Source: an uncultured bacterium (GTDB lineage Bacteria; Bacteroidota; Bacteroidia; Bacteroidales; JACABE01). From it: a DNA stretch of 7,296 nucleotides. Location: positions 1 through 7,296 of the forward strand of contig CAIWDQ010000232.1 in the NCBI GenBank assembly GCA_903911455.1, given 5' to 3'. A program made the translations under genes and the position numbers. The notes below the pieces were generated by a model, which was not told the DNA's origin, searched no databases, and saw only the letters and a list, made by a program, of their open reading frames with translations. This document shows, piece after piece, positions 1 to 5,226 of the stretch (position 1 is the first letter of the stretch; each line of letters begins with the position of its first letter).

Positions 1-402
1 ATAACTATCTTTGAAAAAGAAAAAAATAAATCTAAAATTATTGAATATTTATCAAATTTGAAAGTTAATGAATCAGAAAAAGTAATTGTTAATCATAAGA
101 CTTATAAAAGAGACAATAAGACTGTTGCTTACTTAAAGATTTATAGAGAATTTAAATGTCAAATTTGTAAATCACAAATTAAAAAGAAAGATGGTGGTTT
201 CTATATTGAGGCAGCCCATATAATTGAAAAAAATAAAAAAGGCAGAGAAACTCCTGATAATTTATTAATTCTATGTCCTAATCATCACAAAGAATTTGAT
301 TATGGAAAAAAAAGAATAATTAAGAAAACTAAAGACTTTATTAATTTTGAAATGAATAATACTATATATGAACTTGATTTAAGAATAAAATCAGAAGATT
401 AA
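1..402 (+). CDS. HNH endonuclease, C-terminal part (5' end outside window)
   Basis: The reading frame is open from the first base, so the gene begins left of the window. A TTG at position 58 could serve as a start, but the codons before it continue the same lysine-rich protein, so truncation by the window edge is more likely. Counting from the residue at position 58, a zinc-knuckle pair C34-x2-C37 is followed by EAAHI (H54), then N68 and LCPNHHKEFD (C73, H76, H77, D81). This is the order of a beta-beta-alpha metal (HNH) nuclease fold in which two CxxC-type half-sites bind structural zinc and the AAHI histidine is catalytic. Such domains cut DNA in McrA-like restriction enzymes and many mobile-element nucleases. 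The missing N-terminus would carry any target-recognition domain, so the target cannot be named. The gene is even more A-rich than its neighbours and sits next to a repeat cluster, which fits an accessory gene. The family call is firm; a role in restriction is inference. Confidence 0.85.
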   Translation: MTIFEKEKNKSKIIEYLSNLKVNESEKVIVNHKTYKRDNKTVAYLKIYREFKCQICKSQIKKKDGGFYIEAAHIIEKNKKGRETPDNLLILCPNHHKEFDYGKKRIIKKTKDFINFEMNNTIYELDLRIKSED

Positions 403-431
403 TTTAAATTTCAATATTTTTCTTCTTATCA

Positions 432-468
432 TTTATATTTAAACCCGAGCTTTGGTTATAAATATAAA
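432..468. terminator. AT-rich hairpin between convergent genes, possible weak bidirectional terminator
   Basis: Positions 432-441 pair with 459-468 and 442-445 pair with 454-457, with one bulged base (458) and an 8-base loop. The hairpin lies about 30 bases after the stop of the HNH gene, in a convergent intergenic region where a terminator is expected. No clean T-run follows it on either strand, so termination is only a suggestion. Confidence 0.35.
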
Positions 469-470
469 AA

Positions 471-506
471 GAATTATGAATGATGAATTATGAATTATGA
501 ATGAAG
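471..506. repeat. short direct repeats of a GAATTATGA-type unit
   Basis: About four near-identical 7-10 base units (GAATTATGAAT, GATGAATTATGAA and so on) follow one another directly. The tract separates the AT-rich hairpin from the GC-richer palindromic repeats. It looks like a slippage-prone tandem tract and shows no sign of coding. Confidence 0.6.
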
Positions 507-517
507 GCATAGGAAAG

Positions 518-672
518 GGATTGCGGGTCAAGCCCGCAATGACGGCGTGGAAAAGAGATTGCTTCACTTCGTTTCCACGCATAAGCGGGACTTCGCGCAA
601 TGACGGCGTGGTGAATTGCAATGACGACGTTGGAAAGAGATTGCTTCGTCGTTCCTCCTCGCAATGACGGCA
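518..672. repeat. cluster of palindromic dispersed-type repeat units (GCAATGACGG family)
   Basis: The motif GCAATGACGGCGTGG or a close variant occurs four times (536-550, 597-611, 618-633, 661-672), and GAGATTGCTTC occurs twice (about 555 and 638). The first unit is a clean hairpin: ATTGCGGG (520-527) pairs with CCCGCAAT (533-540) across five bases. A second hairpin pairs 545-553 with 572-580 (GCGTGGAAA / TTTCCACGC). The block is clearly richer in G+C than anything around it. From general knowledge, repeats of this look (GATTGCTTC...TCGCAATGACG) are scattered through intergenic regions of many bacterial genomes, and their translation gives a familiar false peptide rich in RHCEE and IAGLTRNP strings. 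Its role is unknown: it could be a REP-like or MITE-like mobile repeat. It fills the space between two convergent genes. Confidence 0.75.
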
Positions 673-689
673 CTTTAAGTACTTTTCTT

Positions 690-1814
690 CTACCAATACT
701 TAGGTTTAAAAGGGAACTCTTTTAACAATTCACCTGAGTAGTAGAACTCATAAGCCAAGGCACCAAATGTATACACCCTTTCGTTAATAGTAACATGAGA
801 GCCACCAACCTTAGGAGCTGGTCCCGGTTTGGACCATTCAAAGCCTACATTATATAAGGTAGCTAATATCTCGGGGCGGTTTGAAATATCAAATCCTGCC
901 TTACGCCACTGCTCTCTTACCTGCCTGAGAATAATTGCTGCATACAGATAAGAATAATAATGATTCCGATAATTAATTAAACGGGTATAACGCTCTTTAT
1001 TAGGGTCGGAAGAAGAGAAATCAAGTAAGTGTTTGTATTCTTTACCAAGATAAAAAGGAGAAAGACTGTCTTTAAGAAAGCGCTCAACTTTAAGGCTGGT
1101 TTCTTCTTTAATACCTGTAACTCCCATTGAGAACTTAGCTTCAACCGACAATATCTTTAACGGACTGATAACTTTCTTATAAACTTCGCGTGTGGAGTTG
1201 AAGAGACGCATCTGCTCGCCCAAAAGAACTGAAACTATTAAACGCGGCTCAACATGGGTAACCTTAGCAGCACTATCAATCAAAGCCGAATCTTTAACAA
1301 CCGAGAGTTTGAAATCTTCCCATTCAACAATATTCATCCATTCAAACACACTTTTATTAGGATTGCTGCTCTTTACATTCTGACTTAATGATTCGGGCGT
1401 TGCTTTAAGTTTATCCTGAAAAGCCTGATTGTCCTGAAGACGAAGGTTAACTGCATCAAACATCTTTTCGGCTAAAACAATATCTTTATGCTGCATCCAC
1501 GAATCGTGAATAAGCTTAGCATTTTGAGGATAGTATTCGTTTAAAACCTTAAGCTTATAATATAAAAGTGCAGCTTTGTCAATGGCTGTCTGATTGGTAT
1601 CTTTTTCTAATTTAGTATAATCTTTTTCACCATTCTTCTGGAAATACCTATCGTTAAAATCAACTGCTCCGGGATCGTTAAACAAATGAAGCTTTATGGC
1701 AAAGAAAGAAGTGGTAAGCACGAAGCCAATGATTGCATACAGAATAAGCAACACATAGATAGTGATACGAAGTTTCTTATTCTTTTTAAAAGTTGCGATA
1801 GGATTAAACTTCAT
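690..1814 (-). CDS. membrane-anchored lysozyme-like / lytic transglycosylase-like protein
   Basis: This 374-residue protein begins with a short basic stretch and one hydrophobic segment (about residues 17-40), so it is probably tethered in the inner membrane with the bulk in the periplasm. The C-terminal half carries three motifs in the order seen in soluble lytic transglycosylases. EPRLIVSVLLGEQMR (189-203) has E200 as the candidate catalytic acid. FSMGVTGIKEETS (228-240) resembles the G-(V/L)-x-Q/I...T motif. LATLYNVG (318-324 region) resembles the YNxG motif and is followed by a glycine/proline loop (330-338). Enzymes of this fold cleave the glycan strands of peptidoglycan. The match is by motif only, and GEQ replaces the usual ES, which is closer to DUF1402-type lysozyme-like proteins. 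The gene starts 15 bases after the stop of the phosphodiester glycosidase gene on the same strand, so the two are very likely cotranscribed. Membrane anchoring is well supported; enzymatic activity is inferred. Confidence 0.7.
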   Translation of the reverse strand: MKFNPIATFKKNKKLRITIYVLLILYAIIGFVLTTSFFAIKLHLFNDPGAVDFNDRYFQKNGEKDYTKLEKDTNQTAIDKAALLYYKLKVLNEYYPQNAKLIHDSWMQHKDIVLAEKMFDAVNLRLQDNQAFQDKLKATPESLSQNVKSSNPNKSVFEWMNIVEWEDFKLSVVKDSALIDSAAKVTHVEPRLIVSVLLGEQMRLFNSTREVYKKVISPLKILSVEAKFSMGVTGIKEETSLKVERFLKDSLSPFYLGKEYKHLLDFSSSDPNKERYTRLINYRNHYYSYLYAAIILRQVREQWRKAGFDISNRPEILATLYNVGFEWSKPGPAPKVGGSHVTINERVYTFGALAYEFYYSGELLKEFPFKPKYW

Positions 1815-1829
1815 GATTTGATTTTATGG

Positions 1830-2681
1830 TTAGGACTTTCTTCTTATACCAATTACATTTGGCATCTTGCGGAACTTATCGTTGCGATCGTGTGCATAAG
1901 TTCGCGAAACATAACTTCCAAACTTTTCAATAACAGTATCACCACTATTGACATATAAGGAAGCTTCGGGGCCACCTTCCAGATACATCGCAGAGTGAAT
2001 ACCTATAGGCAAACTAAGCAAGAACTTTGAAAACTCATTAGGAGTGTAAGGTGTTCTGGTGAAAATAAAAAGTGCATTGCCATCTTTATCAACAGCAAGC
2101 ACCACCATACTGCATCTCATCTTATGTTTCTGAATCCATTCAACAGGCTTGCCATTATTGTCAATCATTCGCATGCACTGAGTACATGAATTGTATTTAT
2201 CTTTATAATTATCAAAGCTTTGATTAGTTAAATCTACAATCTGAAATAACGGCAATGTACTGTCAACAGGATTAAAGACTGCCATAGCTTTATAATTATC
2301 TCTAAGATTTGGATTGTTAACATGATTGAAGTTCTTCATGTAACCCATATTGTACAAATGTTTATCCAAACCATACATACCTGCATTAATAGCAGCCACG
2401 AGACCTTTCATTTCACTCCAGTCTTTAACTGTACGAAGCAGACTGTCGTGTTCGGTAGCAGAAATAATATCAAACTTAAAGAACTTAGGATCTATCTTTA
2501 GAATAGTTACTTTAGAGTCACTAATACGTGTTATCTTAGGAGCCTTTACAACAGCAGCTGACAAGCCTTTTTCTATGTGCTGCCATTTGAATCCTACTGC
2601 TTTTTGTTTCTTCTTTGCAGAAACAACAGTTACAGTAAAGATAAGACACAGTATTAAGATTCCTTTAAAGTATTTTTTCAT
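1830..2681 (-). CDS. secreted phosphodiester glycosidase family protein (NAGPA / former DUF2233 domain)
   Basis: The 283-residue product has a typical signal peptide (MKKYFKG, a hydrophobic core at about 8-20, cleavage likely after VSA at residue 22), so it is exported to the periplasm or beyond. The mature part matches the NAGPA domain: an INAGM segment (98-102), a glycine-rich MYLEGGPEASLYV stretch (232-244) and a terminal MPNVIGIRR (273-281). The animal founder of the family removes GlcNAc from a phosphodiester on lysosomal enzymes. Bacterial members are thought to act on sugar-phosphodiester bonds in cell-envelope polymers, but the substrate here is unknown. The segment at 112-136 (GYMKNFNH...NPNLRDNYKA...FNP) looks like a variant common in Bacteroidota. 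C166 and C169 form a CxxC, with C190 nearby, which could form a disulfide after export. The gene heads a probable pair with the lysozyme-like gene. A strong hairpin lies upstream, and no clear TAnnTTTG promoter was found in the short gap, so expression may partly depend on read-through. Confidence 0.88.
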   Translation of the reverse strand: MKKYFKGILILCLIFTVTVVSAKKKQKAVGFKWQHIEKGLSAAVVKAPKITRISDSKVTILKIDPKFFKFDIISATEHDSLLRTVKDWSEMKGLVAAINAGMYGLDKHLYNMGYMKNFNHVNNPNLRDNYKAMAVFNPVDSTLPLFQIVDLTNQSFDNYKDKYNSCTQCMRMIDNNGKPVEWIQKHKMRCSMVVLAVDKDGNALFIFTRTPYTPNEFSKFLLSLPIGIHSAMYLEGGPEASLYVNSGDTVIEKFGSYVSRTYAHDRNDKFRKMPNVIGIRRKS

Positions 2682-2701
2682 TAGATAGATTTATAATTTA
2701 A

Positions 2702-2737
2702 TTAAACCTAATCCCGTACATACGGGATTAGGTTTAA
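2702..2737 (-). terminator. strong hairpin after the isocitrate dehydrogenase gene, probable terminator
   Basis: Seventeen bases (2702-2718) pair perfectly with 2721-2737. Allowing a realistic loop, the stem is about 15-16 bp with a core of AATCCCGT / ACGGGATT. It lies 34 bases past the dehydrogenase stop in the minus-strand direction and 20 bases before the next start. The bases following it on the minus strand are AT-rich, with only short T-runs, so termination may be partial. A leader or attenuator role for the downstream pair is also possible. Confidence 0.6.
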
Positions 2738-2771
2738 GATTAAGTTTTATAAGATAAAATTTGTTTCTTTC

Positions 2772-3965
2772 TTATAGTTTAGCAATAATTGCATCAGCCA
2801 TTTGAGTGGTAGAAGCAGCTCCTAATTTAACTGAATCTACTGAACCACGCATCTTCTTCATATCATAACATTGAACTTTACCTTCTTCAACAACTTCAGC
2901 AATAGCTTTCTGAATCTTATTAGAGATTTCTTTTTCTCCAATATAATCAAGCATCATACATGCTGACATTATCATAGCAATAGGATTAACGATTGAAGTT
3001 TCAAAGTCAGCATACTTAGGAGCGGATCCGTGAGTTGGTTCAAATACTCCAACACCATCTTCGCTGAACTGAGCACTGCATGCAAAGCCTAAACCACCAA
3101 TTAAACCTGCAAAACCATCAGAAATAATATCACCAAACATATTACTAGCTACAACTACATTATATTCTTCAGGATTCTTAGTTAACCACATCATCTGTGC
3201 ATCAATATTGGTATCCCAAACTGCGATTCCAGGATAGTCTTTCTTTCCCATTTCCTGCGCTATCTTAAGCATCATACCTGAAGTTTCGCGAACAACATTT
3301 GGCTTTTCGCAAACAGTAATACCTTTAAATCCTTTTTCTTTAGCATATTCAAAAGCTGCTCTGATAATACGACTAGAGTATTTACGGGTTAAAATACGTG
3401 TAGAAACAGCAAGATCTTCTCTTGGACACCAATCAAAGTTTTCTTTAAATTTCTTATGTGTCATCAAAGCATCATAAACTTGATCAGGTGGATTAGTCCA
3501 CTCAACACCACCATATAAACCTTCAGTATTCTGACGGAAGATCATGGTATCAACTATTGGTTCTTCAATAGTATTATTAGGGCCACGACGAATAAAGTTT
3601 AAAGGATTCCCTTTAAAAGTCTTGCAAGGACGCATGCAAATGTCAAGACCAAAGTGCTGACGCATTGCAACGATAGGACTGTAATAAACATGTCCTTTAC
3701 CTCTTAATTCAGGAGCTAATTCAGCTTCTGCTTTGTCTTTAGGTTTTGAAGTGATAGCGCCGAACAAACCAATTTTATGTTCTTCTAATAATTTAATAGT
3801 ACGTTCAGGAAGAGGATCACCTTCTTTGCACCAATAATCCCAACCAATGTCGCCATTTACATAGTTTGCTTCGAATCCGGCAGCATCTAAAACTCTGATT
3901 GCTTCATCGAGTACTACCTTGCCGATACCATCTCCGGGCATCGCTACTATTGTCCTTTTTGCCAT
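2772..3965 (-). CDS. icd: isocitrate/isopropylmalate-type dehydrogenase, probably NADP-dependent isocitrate dehydrogenase
   Basis: The product (397 residues, full length for the family) belongs to the beta-decarboxylating dehydrogenases. It starts with PGDGIG (10-15). Compared from memory with E. coli Icd, these substrate and metal residues line up: S96 (S113), R102 (R119), R112 (R129), R144 (R153), Y151 (Y160), K221 (K230), D255 (D283), D279 (D307) and D283 (D311). The serine and arginine pattern favours isocitrate over isopropylmalate. In the cofactor pocket, HGSAPKY (312-318) supplies the K344-Y345 equivalents, and Y367 with K371 stand where Y391 and R395 bind the NADP phosphate, so NADP is the likelier cofactor. 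One oddity is I98 in place of N115, which touches isocitrate in E. coli. The enzyme would convert isocitrate to 2-oxoglutarate in the cytoplasm as part of the TCA cycle, feeding glutamate synthesis. It has its own promoter and a terminator-like hairpin behind it, so it is probably monocistronic. The family is certain; substrate and cofactor are inferred. Confidence 0.85.
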   Translation of the reverse strand: MAKRTIVAMPGDGIGKVVLDEAIRVLDAAGFEANYVNGDIGWDYWCKEGDPLPERTIKLLEEHKIGLFGAITSKPKDKAEAELAPELRGKGHVYYSPIVAMRQHFGLDICMRPCKTFKGNPLNFIRRGPNNTIEEPIVDTMIFRQNTEGLYGGVEWTNPPDQVYDALMTHKKFKENFDWCPREDLAVSTRILTRKYSSRIIRAAFEYAKEKGFKGITVCEKPNVVRETSGMMLKIAQEMGKKDYPGIAVWDTNIDAQMMWLTKNPEEYNVVVASNMFGDIISDGFAGLIGGLGFACSAQFSEDGVGVFEPTHGSAPKYADFETSIVNPIAMIMSACMMLDYIGEKEISNKIQKAIAEVVEEGKVQCYDMKKMRGSVDSVKLGAASTTQMADAIIAKL

Positions 3966-4012
3966 ATCTTTAATGATTTAGTTTAAAACTTATTTTGATT
4001 AATTTGAGTCGT

Positions 4013-4043
4013 CAAAATTACAATACATTCTTCAATTAACAAG
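4013..4043 (-). promoter_or_regulatory. Bacteroidota-type promoter of the isocitrate dehydrogenase gene
   Basis: Read on the minus strand, TAATTTTG (4020-4013) matches the -7 consensus TAnnTTTG exactly. CTTG (4043-4040) lies 19 bases upstream in the place of the -33 TTTG box. Transcription would start near 4006-4008, giving a leader of about 40 bases before the ATG at 3965. Confidence 0.65.
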
Positions 4044-4100
4044 CGATTTATTTAAAATAATTTTAAAAAAATCTCAACATTATATTTAAATTAATGTTAG

Positions 4101-4108
4101 TATCTTTA
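4101..4108 (+). promoter_or_regulatory. possible -7 promoter element of the iron-sulfur protein gene
   Basis: TATCTTTA differs from TAnnTTTG only at the last base and lies 23 bases before the ATG at 4132, a normal distance. No -33 TTTG box is visible upstream, so the promoter would be weak or activator-dependent. It is divergent from the dehydrogenase promoter, within a 166-base shared region. Confidence 0.4.
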
Positions 4109-4131
4109 CATCGAAATTAATCAATATTAAA

Positions 4132-4560
4132 ATGGAAAAAATTACTAAAAAATATACTAATGGTGAAGTTACAATAATATGGAAACCCGACCTTTGCATA
4201 CATTCTGCAATATGTTTCCGTGCTTTGCCTGATGTTTTTAAACCTGGAGAAAGACCTTGGATTAATCCAAATGCTGCTACTACTGAAGAATTGATTAAAA
4301 CTATCAAACGTTGCCCAACTAAGGCTTTGCAATACGAAATGAACAATGAGATTACTGAAGAAGCTCCTGATATGGAAAATTCTGTGGTGATTACAGTTAT
4401 GAATGATGGTCCTTTCGTTATTGAAGGTAATTTTAAAATACAGGATGAAAGAGGGAATGAAATTATTCTTAAAGATAATAAATCTTTATGCCGTTGTGGT
4501 GGTTCAAAAACCCAACCTTTTTGTGATGGAAACCATGAAAACTTTATTTCTAACGATTAG
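4132..4560 (+). CDS. two-domain iron-sulfur protein: divergent ferredoxin (Fer4_19) plus CDGSH domain
   Basis: This 142-residue cytoplasmic protein has two cluster-binding modules. Residues 10-70 match the divergent single-cluster ferredoxin domain: C22 and C28 in a CIHSAICFRALPDVF context, a PW-I-P turn (42-46), and a CPTKAL segment with C61. Only three cysteines are visible there, so a 3Fe-4S cluster or a 4Fe-4S cluster with a non-cysteine ligand is likely. Residues 116-137 form a CDGSH (mitoNEET-like) 2Fe-2S site with C120-x-C122, then PFCDGNH with C131 and H135. That is the standard three-Cys, one-His set, with N in place of the usual S. Such proteins act in electron transfer or cluster handling, but no partner is shown. 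The neighbouring gene is the divergent isocitrate dehydrogenase, so a joint redox role is possible but unproven. The start has an A-rich leader and no Shine-Dalgarno, normal for the phylum. Confidence 0.9.
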   Translation: MEKITKKYTNGEVTIIWKPDLCIHSAICFRALPDVFKPGERPWINPNAATTEELIKTIKRCPTKALQYEMNNEITEEAPDMENSVVITVMNDGPFVIEGNFKIQDERGNEIILKDNKSLCRCGGSKTQPFCDGNHENFISND

Positions 4561-4624
4561 ATTATATCCCTGATATAGATATTTTATTTTATTATTTATA
4601 CAAGTTAAAAAATTGGAATAAGTT

Positions 4625-4905
4625 TTCGTGCTTTTCTAAATAAGCAACGCTGCTTTTCATAATAAGCACCATTGCTTTTCCAAATAAGCACCGTTGCTTG
4701 AGGCAAAAGCAACGTAGCAGATTAGAAAAAACACACTTTTTAGTCCAAAAACCTGACATTTTGTCAGGTTTTCCTCATGGAATGGTAACAAAGCACCATT
4801 CCTTTTATGCAAAAACAGGTGTTTTTAGGTCAAAAACCTATGCTTTTTGAAATAAGCAACGTTACTTTTGACCAAAGCAACGTTGCTTATTCGGAAAAGC
4901 ACGAA
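4625..4905. repeat. 281-base nested palindromic element with 33-base terminal inverted repeats
   Basis: The left end (4625-4657) and the reverse complement of the right end (4873-4905) agree at 29 of 33 positions, both beginning TTCGTGCTTTTC. Inside are variants of the palindrome AAGCAACGTTGCTT at about 4642-4655, 4664-4677, 4685-4698, 4707-4720, 4854-4867 and 4875-4888; the last is a perfect 14-base palindrome. Further small hairpins are present: 4779-4786 with 4795-4802, and 4811-4816 with 4821-4826. No reading frame of useful length or transposase is present. The structure suggests a non-autonomous mobile element (MITE-like) or a highly folded RNA; neither can be decided from one copy. It starts 64 bases after the iron-sulfur gene stop. 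Confidence 0.7.
4748..4772. terminator. terminator-like hairpin, first copy
   Basis: AAAACCTGACA (4748-4758) pairs with TGTCAGGTTTT (4762-4772) across a TTT loop. It has an A-run before and a T-run after, so it could terminate transcription in both directions. It is the first good terminator downstream of the iron-sulfur gene (stop 4560), although it lies inside the repeat element. Confidence 0.55.
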
Positions 4906-4919
4906 GAATTTAAGGGATT

Positions 4920-4940
4920 CCTGACATTTTGTCAGGCTTT
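4920..4940 (+). terminator. terminator-like hairpin, second identical copy
   Basis: CCTGACA (4920-4926) pairs with TGTCAGG (4930-4936) across TTT. The 17 bases are identical to 4752-4768. The downstream side reads CTTTCTT, a moderate T-tract for the plus strand. It sits 15 bases outside the right end of the palindromic element. Confidence 0.5.
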
Positions 4941-5163
4941 CTTAAGAGCTTTATTATTATATTATGTTGCTTCAATGTAAGTATTTGTGTAATTATTTAG
5001 ATAATTTCAATAATGATATTAATTCTAAAAGATATTAAATCTTATATCCTTCTTCACATTTTATTTACTCTAATTTTATAAAAACTGAGTCAATTTTTGT
5101 CTTATTTAAATTATAAAATCAAGATAATTTTCTTTATAAATTCTTTATCCTTTCAATATCATA
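4941..5163. other. AT-rich intergenic stretch without recognisable features
   Basis: Between the second hairpin and the promoter of the next gene the sequence is very A+T-rich. It holds only a 24-codon frame at 4963 with no leader or similarity that I recognise. I see no RNA gene, repeat or regulatory site I can support. Confidence 0.6.
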
Positions 5164-5199
5164 TTTGATATTTTCCTTATAAAATACGACCTAATTTTG
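5164..5199 (+). promoter_or_regulatory. Bacteroidota-type promoter of the small secreted protein and porin operon
   Basis: TAATTTTG (5192-5199) is an exact TAnnTTTG -7 box. TTTG (5164-5167) lies 24 bases upstream, slightly further than the usual spacing. Transcription would start near 5203-5206, about 22 bases before the ATG at 5227. This also excludes a longer reading starting at the TTG at 5197, which would overlap the -7 box. Confidence 0.65.
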
Positions 5200-5226
5200 C
5201 ATCATAAATTTTTAACACAAAATACA

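Noticed and set aside
488..673. A second minus-strand frame in the same repeat block
   Set aside because: It is another frame of the same repeats, with no leader or conserved features.
439..696. An 85-codon minus-strand frame through the intergenic repeats
   Set aside because: Its translation (RHCEEERRSN, VIAGLTRNP) is the typical false peptide of dispersed GCAATGACGG repeats. It overlaps the end of the lysozyme-like gene, and the codon pattern is repeat-driven.
1192..1383. Plus-strand frame inside the lysozyme-like gene
   Set aside because: It is antisense to a well-supported gene and has no recognisable domain or start context.
1686..1958. Plus-strand frame across the junction of the two minus-strand envelope genes
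   Set aside because: It runs antisense to both genes, and its composition is what the complement of a signal/membrane region gives.
2350..2688. Plus-strand frame antisense to the glycosidase gene
   Set aside because: It is a shadow of a gene with clear family motifs and a signal peptide.
4086..4346. Minus-strand frames opposite the iron-sulfur gene
   Set aside because: The plus-strand gene has complete cluster-binding motifs; the opposite frames show none.
4639..4720. Possible CRISPR array because of regularly spaced short repeats
   Set aside because: The units follow each other almost without spacers, are themselves palindromes that vary from copy to copy, and no cas gene is near.
4625..4905. 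Possible complete insertion sequence
   Set aside because: It has inverted ends but no transposase frame and no clear target-site duplication, so only a non-autonomous element could be considered.
5197..5226. TTG start ten codons upstream of the small secreted protein
   Set aside because: The TTG overlaps the promoter -7 box and would bury the signal peptide; the ATG at 5227 fits both.
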